Below are positions 1 through 5,801 of a DNA stretch of 8,195 nt, in pieces. Position 1 is the first letter of the stretch. Each line of letters starts with the position of its first letter. Source of the stretch: a bacterium (GTDB lineage Bacteria; Hydrothermota; UBA3073; JACQXS01; JAUWAR01); contig JAUWAR010000053.1 in the NCBI GenBank assembly GCA_030601965.1, positions 1 to 8,195 on the forward strand, read 5' to 3'. Under the pieces are notes generated by a model. That model was not told where the DNA came from, searched no databases, and saw only the letters and a list, made by a program, of their open reading frames with translations. A program made the translations under genes and the position numbers.

Positions 1-511
1 TTTCTACCACTTGTTCAAAGTCACCTCTAAGTGCTGCCTGGATATAATCCATTACCTCCAAGTCCTGAGGACAGGCTTTAGTGCAAGTATTACAGGATAC
101 ACACCTTGTAATCTCGGGAAAGTATTTTAAGAATGTAGAGGCATCTGCTTTTTCCTTTTCAATGTCATAACTGGGATTTTCTGAAGGTGCAAATGGAATC
201 TGGACAAGGAACATACTATCCTCAACCCTTGTCTGGCAAGCCAGAGCCGTTTGGAGTTTATATTCTCCCTTTTTTCTATACACAGTGGAACACGCACCGC
301 AAAATCCCGCTCTACAACCACAACTTCTAAGGAATCTATACCCGGCATACTCCATAGCCTGCATAATTGTGAGAACAGCAGGGACTTTATAGGCTTTTCC
401 CATAATATAGATAGTAACCCAGTGCTTTATATCCTTTTCTTCTATACCCGTTGTAACCGCTTTACTTGCCTCTCTCACTTTATCCATTATACTAAGTTTC
501 CTCTCTGCCAT
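1..511 (-). CDS. Iron-sulfur protein, [2Fe-2S] ferredoxin-like plus [4Fe-4S] domain (partial, 3' end outside window)
   Basis: Translating the minus strand from the ATG at 511 gives 170 open residues running off the left edge. Residues about 30-106 form a plant-ferredoxin/SdhB-like [2Fe-2S] domain with ligands C66-x4-C71-x2-C74 and C92 (CRAGFCGAC ... ALACQT). Residues 137-147 carry the [4Fe-4S] signature CVSCNTCTKAC followed by P. SdhB/FrdB-type proteins have a second cysteine cluster after this one, so another is expected beyond the edge. The start is well supported: AAGGAG at 517-522 lies 5 nt upstream. The domain order is that of electron-transfer subunits of succinate dehydrogenase/fumarate reductase and related heterodisulfide-reductase-like or hydrogenase-linked complexes. 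Which complex it serves cannot be told here; the partner subunits should lie to the left. The domain call is firm, the pathway unknown. Confidence 0.85.
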   Translation of the reverse strand, partial: MAERKLSIMDKVREASKAVTTGIEEKDIKHWVTIYIMGKAYKVPAVLTIMQAMEYAGYRFLRSCGCRAGFCGACSTVYRKKGEYKLQTALACQTRVEDSMFLVQIPFAPSENPSYDIEKEKADASTFLKYFPEITRCVSCNTCTKACPQDLEVMDYIQAALRGDFEQVVE

Positions 512-516
512 TTTTT

Positions 517-522
517 CTCCTT
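517..522 (-). promoter_or_regulatory. Shine-Dalgarno site of the iron-sulfur protein gene
   Basis: The minus strand reads AAGGAG, five bases before the ATG at 511. It fixes the start of a gene whose remainder is outside the window. Confidence 0.8.
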
Positions 523-527
523 ACAAA

Positions 528-543
528 TCCCGACAAGTCGGGA
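528..543. repeat. Short palindrome TCCCGA-CAAG-TCGGGA
   Basis: A 16-bp palindrome (outer arms TCCCGA/TCGGGA) sits between the truncated oxidoreductase and the Shine-Dalgarno site of the iron-sulfur gene. No T-run follows it on the minus strand, so it is a poor terminator. It resembles the short dispersed palindromes of repeat-rich bacterial genomes, and the larger repeat at 2918-2993 contains a similar CCCGAT...ATCAGGG core. Its role is unknown; it could form a hairpin in the leader of the downstream mRNA. Confidence 0.6.
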
Positions 544-548
544 CTTCT

Positions 549-938
549 TTAACAGGGTTTGGTACACAAACAGAACCTTGTCAAGATTTTTCCTACACCC
601 CTTTTAAATAAAGTTTCCAATTCATCAATTTCAGATTCGGATGTTGCTACAATAAGTTTCCCTATCTTTTTATGTGGAATATTATTTACGAGGCAAGCCT
701 CATTTTCACAAATTTCATAGAGCATTTTATTCCCTTCAACACAAGTTTTTGCCTTTAATGAGTTTAAAGGATAGTAAATACCTGCATGAATAACTTCACT
801 ATTCCGACTACTTGTCTCCTGTCCAAAACTATTATTCCTTTCAACTACCCAGACTTCCCTTCCTTCCCGGGCAAGTTCTGCTGCTACTGCCAATCCAACA
901 ACTCCTGCACCAATAATAGTAATATCTATCTCTTGCAC
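549..938 (-). pseudogene. Truncated LhgO-like FAD-dependent oxidoreductase (N-terminal third only)
   Basis: The 129-residue product begins with a Rossmann FAD-binding fold: GAGVVG at residues 10-15 and an acidic E33 ending the second strand. It then has a stretch typical of L-2-hydroxyglutarate oxidase (LhgO) and relatives, SSRNSEVIHAGIYYP at about 43-57 and GKLIVAT at 93-99. The family is usually about 370-400 residues. Here resemblance ends near residue 114 (about position 596), followed by about 15 unrelated residues and a stop. The substrate-binding half is therefore missing, and no remnant of it is visible before the next gene at 511. The start is a GTG with no clear Shine-Dalgarno, but the reading frame fits the family N-terminus, and a good promoter lies at 972-999. 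I infer an internal deletion leaving a decayed gene; a functional mini-protein is unlikely. Confidence 0.75.
690..701. repeat. Perfect 12-bp palindrome inside the oxidoreductase remnant
   Basis: GAGGCAAGCCTC reads with arms GAGGC/GCCTC and an AA/TT centre. It encodes part of a stretch (residues about 78-86, ENEACLVNN) that looks a few residues longer than usual between the LYE helix and the GIPxKxxGKL segment of LhgO relatives. It may be a small in-frame palindrome insertion; chance is also possible for 12 bp. Confidence 0.35.
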
Positions 939-971
939 TTTTGCAAATCTAATAGTTTTTAGTCTGTAGCC

Positions 972-999
972 TATATAATGTCTCTGGAAAAGTTGTCAA
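972..999 (-). promoter_or_regulatory. Sigma-70-type promoter before the oxidoreductase remnant
   Basis: On the minus strand a consensus -35 TTGACA (994-999) is followed after 16 bases by TATATA (972-977). Transcription would start near 965, about 27 nt before the GTG at 938. This would drive the truncated oxidoreductase and probably the iron-sulfur gene behind it as a unit separate from the metal-transport genes. It is the best promoter match I found in the window. Confidence 0.6.
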
Positions 1000-1049
1000 G
1001 ATATAATGGAAAGATTGTTATCGTTCAACAGTGAGAGTGCCCAGGGAGT

Positions 1050-1355
1050 TTATATTGCTCTTGCAACAACATATATATATCGTAATATTTCCTTACCTGC
1101 ATTCACCATATTATGCTCGGTCTCGGGAGGGATATAAATAGCATCACCTCTGCTAATTACTGACGGATCATGCCCTTTGATTTGTGCCTCGCCGTTGCCT
1201 TCCAATACGATTACTATTTCTTCAAAGTTATTTGTGTTATGCGTTCCTACTGATTCACCTGGGTTCAGAAGAACCAGCCCAGAACGCATAGAGACGCTTT
1301 CTGGAGGCCCAATGACTTTTCCTGGTCTATCAAGATGTATTACTCTGGGTTTCAT
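1050..1355 (-). CDS. Small single-domain cupin protein
   Basis: This 101-residue protein is one Cupin_2-type beta barrel. Cupin motif 1 is GESVGTHNTNNFEE (residues 33-46), where the usual HxH is H39-x-T41 and the acidic ligand is E45. Motif 2 is GDAIYIPPETEHNMVN (70-85) with H81. Three of the four usual metal ligands are thus present. I chose the ATG at 1355 because AGGAGG lies 10 nt upstream (1366-1371) and the protein then begins like a typical small cupin (MKPRVIHLD); an upstream in-frame start near 1400 would add 15 residues with no homology-like character. The gene overlaps the permease gene by 26 nt, so it is very likely co-transcribed and translationally coupled with the ABC transporter. 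Small cupins are functionally diverse; a metal-binding or sensing accessory role is a guess from context only. Confidence 0.8.
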   Translation of the reverse strand: MKPRVIHLDRPGKVIGPPESVSMRSGLVLLNPGESVGTHNTNNFEEIVIVLEGNGEAQIKGHDPSVISRGDAIYIPPETEHNMVNAGKEILRYIYVVARAI

Positions 1356-2166
1356 TTGTTTTAACCCTCCTTTTTGGAGAAAAGATAAGTGCAACCCCAA
1401 ATATCAGACTTGATACTATAATAATTACTGCACCAGATGGAGCGTTAAAGAAATAAGAAAACACAAGTCCTATCAAGCAGGAGGCTACACCAAAGATTGC
1501 TGATAAAAGAAATATAAACTTGAGTTTGTAAGTAATTTGATAAGCAGCAGATGCAGGATTTATTATCAGACTGAAGATTAAGATTCCACCGATGGTATTT
1601 AGGTTTAGTGTAATTATCATCCCAGACAGAATAAGAAATGAATAGAATACTATTCTCTCGGGGATTCCAACTGCCCGTGCAATCTCTCTATGAAAGAGAA
1701 CAGATTGAATTTCTTTGAAAAAAAGAAACAAAAAACCAAGAAGTACAATCCCCATTATTACCATTAGTATAATATCATTTTTTGATATCATCAGTATATT
1801 GCCCCATATAAAGTTTAGCGCCTCTGTTTTTGGTCCTTTAATCATTCCCATTCCGAGAAAGGCAAGTCCAAGAACAATTGAGAAGATTATACCTATTGAG
1901 ATGTTTGGGTCAAGTTCAGAGCGGTCAGATATAGGTCCTATTAGTATTGCGGAACCGAGACAGAATAAAATAGCCATAACTAAGGGATTGGTACCAAATA
2001 CAAGCCCAAATATTGCACCAGCAAATGCGGAATGGGACATTGCAACACCTACAAATGGAATACGCATCATTATCACAAAAACACCAACTATTCCACAACT
2101 TGCACCTCCAATAATAGATGCAGTAATCGCATTCTGCATAAATTTATAAGATAATATCTCAAGCAT
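1330..2166 (-). CDS. ABC-3 family metal transporter permease (ZnuB/TroC-like)
   Basis: The 278-residue protein is almost wholly hydrophobic with about eight or nine predicted membrane spans. It shows features of the ABC-3 (ZnuB/TroC/MntB) family: the MSHSAFAGA segment at about 43-51, the LNFIWGNILMIS segment after the third or fourth span, the cytoplasmic loop with HREIARAVGIPER that should contact the ATPase, and NTIGGILIFSLIINPASAAYQ. Length is normal for the family. It should form the homodimeric inner-membrane channel for a divalent metal. Its ATG overlaps the end of the ATPase gene by 8 nt with no strong Shine-Dalgarno, which indicates translational coupling. The charged C-terminal tail (SPKRRVKTNETQ) overlaps the cupin start. 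Family call is firm; the metal is not determined by sequence, and context points to nickel rather than zinc or manganese. Confidence 0.9.
   Translation of the reverse strand: MLEILSYKFMQNAITASIIGGASCGIVGVFVIMMRIPFVGVAMSHSAFAGAIFGLVFGTNPLVMAILFCLGSAILIGPISDRSELDPNISIGIIFSIVLGLAFLGMGMIKGPKTEALNFIWGNILMISKNDIILMVIMGIVLLGFLFLFFKEIQSVLFHREIARAVGIPERIVFYSFLILSGMIITLNLNTIGGILIFSLIINPASAAYQITYKLKFIFLLSAIFGVASCLIGLVFSYFFNAPSGAVIIIVSSLIFGVALIFSPKRRVKTNETQSNTS
1366..1371 (-). promoter_or_regulatory. Shine-Dalgarno site deciding the cupin start
   Basis: AGGAGG on the minus strand, 10 nt before the ATG at 1355, lies within the 3' end of the permease gene. It supports the shorter cupin reading over the longer one that begins near 1400. 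Confidence 0.7.
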
Positions 2167-2902
2167 ATTTCATCGGACATCCATAAAGACTGGATAGTCT
2201 ATCTTCTTGTAGAGCGTCTTCAATCTTACCTTTATAAAAAATCTTTCCTTGCTTCATTAAGATAGCCTCTGTGCAAATATTTGGTAGATGGCTCAATATA
2301 TGAGTTACAAATACAATGGTCAAATTCCTCTCTTTATAGATTCTTTCTATTATATCAATTATCTCTCTTTGTGCCTTAGGGTCCAAATTGGCAGTGGGTT
2401 CATCTAAGAGCAATATCCTTGGTTCCTGTGCCAATGCCCTTGCAATAGCAACCTTCTGTTGTTCCCCACCAGAAAGATGCCCTATCGGTCTTTCTGCCAG
2501 GTTTTTTATACCAGTAACTTCCATTGCAGTCTCAACTATTTCCTTGTCATTAGAATTTAGATGTCGGAATAATCCAATTTTACCAAATCTACCAATCATC
2601 ACAACCTCTTTTACACTAATAGGTGACCTCGGGTCAATGCTGCACATTTGAGGAACATAGCCAATCTCCTTCCTAATTTGATTTGCTGTCCGATTTGTAA
2701 GTTTTATCCCCAAAATTCTGGCAGAACCAGACAAAATCTTGCCCAGACCATTGATTATGGTGAGAAGAGTAGTCTTCCCTGCCCCATTAGGACCTATTAT
2801 AGCCAAAAATTGCCCTTCATCTATGGTCAGACTGATATTACTCACTGCAATATTCTCTCTATAAGATACTGTAGTATTGTTTATCTCTATTATACTGCTC
2901 AT
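2159..2902 (-). CDS. ABC transporter ATPase for metal import (ZnuC/TroB-like)
   Basis: The 247-residue protein has all ABC ATPase motifs in order: Walker A GPNGAGKT at 37-44, Q-loop Q85 in GYVPQ, signature LSGGEQQK at 143-150, Walker B ILLLDE at 163-168, D-loop ANLD at 171-174 and the switch histidine H201. GYVPQ followed by the PISVKEVVMIGR segment is characteristic of the ZnuC/TroB/MntA-type subfamily. It should power the adjacent permease on the cytoplasmic side. The stop codon overlaps the permease start by 8 nt. No Shine-Dalgarno precedes its ATG; a palindromic repeat (2918-2993) ends only 15 nt upstream, so translation may depend on read-through from the binding-protein gene or on a weak site. 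Motifs are intact, so the protein should be active. Confidence 0.92.
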   Translation of the reverse strand: MSSIIEINNTTVSYRENIAVSNISLTIDEGQFLAIIGPNGAGKTTLLTIINGLGKILSGSARILGIKLTNRTANQIRKEIGYVPQMCSIDPRSPISVKEVVMIGRFGKIGLFRHLNSNDKEIVETAMEVTGIKNLAERPIGHLSGGEQQKVAIARALAQEPRILLLDEPTANLDPKAQREIIDIIERIYKERNLTIVFVTHILSHLPNICTEAILMKQGKIFYKGKIEDALQEDRLSSLYGCPMKYA

Positions 2903-2917
2903 TTTAACAACTTAACA

Positions 2918-2993
2918 GTCATTGCGAGCCCCGATTTATCAGGGCGAAGCAATCTCTATAAGATTGCTTTGTCGCTTCGCTCTTCGCAATGAC
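2918..2993. repeat. 76-bp palindromic intergenic repeat with GTCATTGCGA / TCGCAATGAC ends
   Basis: Ten-base inverted ends (2918-2927 and 2984-2993) enclose an inner hairpin AAGCAATCT (2947-2955) / AGATTGCTT (2961-2969). A second possible pair is GCGAAGC (2944-2950) / GCTTCGC (2974-2980). I recognise this design, with ATTGCGAG...CGCAATGAC ends and a GAAGCAATCT core, as a dispersed intergenic repeat seen in many bacterial genomes; that is recollection, not a search. It fills nearly the whole gap between the binding-protein stop codon (2998) and the ATPase start (2902). With no T-run after it on the minus strand, it is not a standard terminator, but the RNA hairpin could stabilise the upstream message or attenuate read-through. 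Confidence 0.8.
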
Positions 2994-2997
2994 GTAC

Positions 2998-3816
2998 TCA
3001 CTCTATCGCCTTAAGAATCTCATCTACATTCTCTTTTAGGGCATCAATATAAGAATCCCCAAGAGGAAAGTTCGTCAAGGTTATATGTGTTGCAGAAATT
3101 TCCTCTGCAATCTGTTTTCCAGCATCCTTTCCACTCTGCAGATTGTCAACCACAAGCATTACATCATGGGTTCTTGCCTTCTTGATTACCCCCATAATCT
3201 GCCTTGAGGTCAGTTCAGATGGTCTCCCATAAGTAGCAATTATCTTAAGTCCGAGCCATTTTAGAAACTCTTCTTGATATTCCACACAGACAACCTTTGT
3301 ACCCTGTATCTGCTCTGAGAGTTTTTCTATCTCCAACCTGACTGTATCAATCTCTTGTTTGAAAGAGTTTGAGTTTTTCCTATACCAGAAACCATTTACT
3401 GAATCTACTTCACAAAGGATTTTTGTAATCTCATCTACTATCTGGATATGGTTTTTGGGGACCATCCAACTTCCTTTAGTCTCAATAACCTTCTTCAATA
3501 GATACCTGTTTTCAACGGAATTTACAAGGTCTTTTATCCACGACTCAAAACCGTGATAAAGCAAAAGTCTTGCATCAGAAAGGGCTCTAATATCCTCTGG
3601 TTTTACATCAAAGTGTCCAGGACACATCCCTCCTGGAACTATGGTGGTAACTTCCACTTTATCTTTGCCTACAGTCTTTACTATACTTCCAATCAATGAA
3701 GTAGTAACAGCAACCTTCGGGTGTTTAGTCGATGTTTTCGTATAGCCAATAGAGAATAAGCAATAAAATACAAAAACTATGATTGCACTCCACCTTCCAT
3801 ATCTAAATTTTCTCAT
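2998..3816 (-). CDS. Periplasmic metal-binding protein of a ZnuA/TroA-type ABC transporter
   Basis: The 272-residue protein starts with a basic N-terminus and hydrophobic core (about 11-24), a secretion signal without a clear lipobox. The mature part matches the cluster-9 metal-binding protein superfamily: VAVTTSLIGSIVKTVGKDKVEVTTIVPGG-like start, H68 in CPGHFD, the DIRALSDARLLLYHGFESW helix, and GDSYIDALKENVDEILKAI at the end. Several canonical ligands differ: there is no DPHxW histidine, the SHxxF histidine position appears as VEYQEEF (E179/E182), and the usual final aspartate motif reads TNFPLGD. There is no His-rich loop as in many ZnuA proteins. The Shine-Dalgarno AAAGGAG lies 7 nt before the ATG. 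It lies between the TonB receptor and the ATPase, so it should pass metal from the periplasm to the permease. Substrate is uncertain; nickel is inferred from context. Confidence 0.85.
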   Translation of the reverse strand: MRKFRYGRWSAIIVFVFYCLFSIGYTKTSTKHPKVAVTTSLIGSIVKTVGKDKVEVTTIVPGGMCPGHFDVKPEDIRALSDARLLLYHGFESWIKDLVNSVENRYLLKKVIETKGSWMVPKNHIQIVDEITKILCEVDSVNGFWYRKNSNSFKQEIDTVRLEIEKLSEQIQGTKVVCVEYQEEFLKWLGLKIIATYGRPSELTSRQIMGVIKKARTHDVMLVVDNLQSGKDAGKQIAEEISATHITLTNFPLGDSYIDALKENVDEILKAIE

Positions 3817-3848
3817 TTTCTTTCTCCTTTAATTTCTAATCTGTAGTT

Positions 3849-3912
3849 GTAGGGACAGGTCTTTAGACCTGTCCGAGAATAGAACGGACAGACCTGAAGG
3901 TTCTGTCCCTAC
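3849..3912. repeat. 64-bp palindromic intergenic repeat with GTAGGGACAG / CTGTCCCTAC ends
   Basis: Perfect 10-base inverted ends (3849-3858, 3903-3912) and inner arms CTGTCCG (3869-3875) / CGGACAG (3885-3891) around a 9-base loop can form one long cruciform. Alternatively, each half folds by itself; the left half is a near-perfect hairpin with GGACAGGTCT and AGACCTGTCC arms (3853-3862, 3865-3874). It occupies most of the 100-bp gap between the receptor stop codon and the binding-protein Shine-Dalgarno. No T-run follows on the minus strand. It is unrelated in sequence to the repeat at 2918-2993, so at least two repeat families occupy this locus. Confidence 0.8.
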
Positions 3913-3916
3913 TGTT

Positions 3917-5731
3917 TTAGAATTTAAAACTTATACCACATGTAAATTGCCTTTTAGGCATAAGATAAGGGCCTATTCCTCCAGGAAGGTCTACATAGAT
4001 TTCATATTCCTCATCCAGAATATTGTCAACAGCAATGAATGCTTTAAGGCCGGCAAAGAGTTCATAACTCAATTTGGTATTGGCGACAAAGTAGTCATCA
4101 ATAGGCTCCTTTGAACTATCCGCTGCGAAATAGTCTGTTACATATTGACTGCTGAGAGAAAGAGCAAGTTTATTCATCGTGTATCTCAAACTAATGTCAA
4201 TTTTATTCCCTGGTCTCCCACTGGTTTTTTCACCTGGGTCAAGATAGGTATAGTAAATCTTACTCCTAAACCCTTTGCCAAGACCAGTAATAAGACCTGT
4301 CTCTATTCCTTTAAACTCAAATTCACCTGTATTTTGAAATAGGAATCTTGGTGGTGGCTCAGAGTTTGCCTCTTTCTGAATAAGGTTATCTCCTTTCATG
4401 TAGTAACCGACAATATCTATATTTACGCCTTCTATAATTCGTTGGTTGAGTCCTATCTCATAGTTCCACACTCTCTCCGGTTTGATTGCCTCATGAGATG
4501 GAGGAAGCATATATAGTTCATTTAGTTGAGGAGACCTGAATCCTTTATTTATTGCACCTCTCAAAATAGTGCCTTCCATAGGATGATAGACCAATCCCAC
4601 TTGAGGAGACAAATCTGTGCCAGAAATTTCGTCGTAATTATATCTTCCACCACAGGTAAATATCAATCTTTTTAAAAGAAGTTGCTCATCGTGGAAAAAT
4701 ACCGCATATTCATACTTGTCCCACTCACCTGGGGGTTCCGAAATGCGTTCTCCACCCTGTTGCCTGAATTCTGCTCCTACGGTAAGTTCATTGCCAGTAA
4801 AAGCTCTACCCGATGCATTAAGCACTGCGCCATTTGTAAAATCTTTAGAATGCCAACCATCAGAGAACTCATGCTCACCAAAATTGCGATAGACCTTAAA
4901 GTAGCTATCCCATCCCTGCCATTTGCTCGTCAAGGTGAGGTCTATTGCACCCCTTTCATAATCGTTCCACACATCAGAAGTCCCTGATTCAGCAACACCG
5001 AACGGTTCTTCCTTGTAACCATCAAAATATTTACCGCTGAGAGTTATCCCAATATTACCAATATCATAGCCAAATTTGGCAGTGAAATCCTTGCCATCAT
5101 ATGCAGAATTTGGCAGATGACCATCTGTTAATCTCCAGTCTCCAGTGAGGTAGTAATTAAACCTATTCAGATTTCCACCCTGTCTTAGACGATACTGCTG
5201 TGTATTGTGTATCCCATAAGAGAGAGTGACATCACTATCAATGCCCTTTTCTGCTATCTGCCTTGTTATTATGTTTATCACTCCACTAAGGGCATCCGAG
5301 CCATATAATACAGACAAAGGACCCCTTATCACTTCAATATGGTCCACATTATTAATAGGTAAGGAGTGAGTAACTGTGCATCCAAAGAGTCCCATTTTTA
5401 CTGGTCTCCCATCAATAAGCACCATTATCTTCCTTCCCCTTTGACCAATACCCCTTATAGTTACATCTGCCCTTCCAAAGGCACTTGTTTTATGAACAAA
5501 TAGTCCTGGCAGGGTATTCAAAATATCAGTACAGGAGTTCGCATTTGATTGCTCAATCTCATCCCTTGTAACTATACTTACAGTCGCTGACAAATCCTTT
5601 ACTGCTCTCTTTGTTCTGGTGGCAGTTACCACAATCTCGTCAAGATAATAGAGTTTCAATGTGTCTTGCCCTGTAACTACTTGACTTAAACCGAACGATA
5701 AAATCCCCAGATATAAAAATTTTCCAAACAT
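3917..5731 (-). CDS. TonB-dependent outer-membrane receptor, candidate nickel or nickel-chelate transporter
   Basis: The 604-residue protein has a signal peptide (about 1-21, cleaved near VTGQD), a TonB box DEIVVTATR at 31-39, a plug domain (about 45-165) containing DILNTLPGLFV, TIRGIGQRG, VLIDGRPV and the hallmark EVIRGPLSVLYGSDALSGVINIIT, and a 22-stranded-type beta barrel with GFRSPQLNELY and DNILDEEYEIY. It ends in phenylalanine (ISFKF), as outer-membrane barrels do for assembly. Length is typical of BtuB/CirA-like receptors. It lies between nikR and a metal ABC transporter, and a candidate NikR operator lies at 5756-5782, so a NikR-controlled nickel receptor is the best inference (H. pylori FrpB4 is a known precedent for the concept). 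Cobalamin, iron-siderophore or cobalt uptake remain possible. A nine-G run precedes the start codon. Confidence 0.9.
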   Translation of the reverse strand: MFGKFLYLGILSFGLSQVVTGQDTLKLYYLDEIVVTATRTKRAVKDLSATVSIVTRDEIEQSNANSCTDILNTLPGLFVHKTSAFGRADVTIRGIGQRGRKIMVLIDGRPVKMGLFGCTVTHSLPINNVDHIEVIRGPLSVLYGSDALSGVINIITRQIAEKGIDSDVTLSYGIHNTQQYRLRQGGNLNRFNYYLTGDWRLTDGHLPNSAYDGKDFTAKFGYDIGNIGITLSGKYFDGYKEEPFGVAESGTSDVWNDYERGAIDLTLTSKWQGWDSYFKVYRNFGEHEFSDGWHSKDFTNGAVLNASGRAFTGNELTVGAEFRQQGGERISEPPGEWDKYEYAVFFHDEQLLLKRLIFTCGGRYNYDEISGTDLSPQVGLVYHPMEGTILRGAINKGFRSPQLNELYMLPPSHEAIKPERVWNYEIGLNQRIIEGVNIDIVGYYMKGDNLIQKEANSEPPPRFLFQNTGEFEFKGIETGLITGLGKGFRSKIYYTYLDPGEKTSGRPGNKIDISLRYTMNKLALSLSSQYVTDYFAADSSKEPIDDYFVANTKLSYELFAGLKAFIAVDNILDEEYEIYVDLPGGIGPYLMPKRQFTCGISFKF

Positions 5732-5732
5732 T

Positions 5733-5741
5733 CCCCCCCCC
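5733..5741 (-). repeat. Nine-base poly-G tract in the receptor's translation start region
   Basis: The minus strand reads GGAGAAA, then nine G, then AATG. The tract separates a likely Shine-Dalgarno (GGAG, 5745-5748) from the ATG at 5731, or itself offers G-rich pairing to 16S rRNA. Homopolymer runs of this length are prone to slippage, and a change of length would alter spacing and hence expression of the receptor. Whether it varies cannot be seen in one sequence. Confidence 0.7.
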
Positions 5742-5755
5742 TTTCTCCATATAAA

Positions 5756-5782
5756 ATATTACAAAAATCAAAATAGTAACAC
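5756..5782. promoter_or_regulatory. Candidate NikR operator upstream of the TonB receptor
   Basis: On the plus strand ATATTAC (5756-5762) and GTAACAC (5776-5782) form an inverted repeat with a 13-base gap; five of seven positions pair. The same layout with related half-sites occurs before nikR (6223-6249). NikR tetramers bind two half-sites separated by roughly one and a half to two DNA turns, and a GTGTTAC/GTAACAC-like half-site resembles what I recall for non-enteric NikR proteins. A weak -10-like TGTAAT on the minus strand lies within the left half-site, so binding would block the receptor promoter. This is a prediction from two sites in one window. Confidence 0.5.
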
Positions 5783-5801
5783 CCAATGACAAAAAAATAT
5801 A

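Noticed and set aside
127..348. 73-residue open frame on the minus strand
   Set aside because: It is an alternative frame within the iron-sulfur protein gene, whose own frame has clear cysteine motifs.
579..584. TTGACA (minus strand) as a promoter for the iron-sulfur gene
   Set aside because: No acceptable -10 hexamer lies 15-19 bases downstream. Kept only as part of the direct-repeat observation.
251..607. 118-residue open frame on the plus strand
   Set aside because: It is antisense to the iron-sulfur gene and the end of the oxidoreductase remnant; no recognisable motif and no Shine-Dalgarno.
1356..1400. Longer cupin beginning at 1400
   Set aside because: The extra 15 residues do not look like cupin sequence and lie over the permease gene, while AGGAGG is well placed for the ATG at 1355.
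1715..2149. 144-residue open frame on the plus strand
   Set aside because: It lies antisense to the ABC-3 permease, has low-complexity Ile/Pro/Ser composition from reversed membrane-span codons, and matches no family I know.
2918..2993. Remnant of an insertion sequence or CRISPR-like unit
   Set aside because: There is no transposase, no repeated spacer structure and only one copy in the window; inverted ends and inner hairpin fit a short non-coding repeat.
2159..3816. Naming the ABC genes znuA/znuC/znuB as a zinc transporter
   Set aside because: The family match is clear, but the binding protein lacks the canonical zinc ligands and the neighbour is nikR, so assigning zinc would overstate the evidence.
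3849..3912. Intrinsic terminator after the receptor gene
   Set aside because: The hairpin is strong but no T-run follows it on the minus strand, and the structure fits a dispersed palindromic repeat better.
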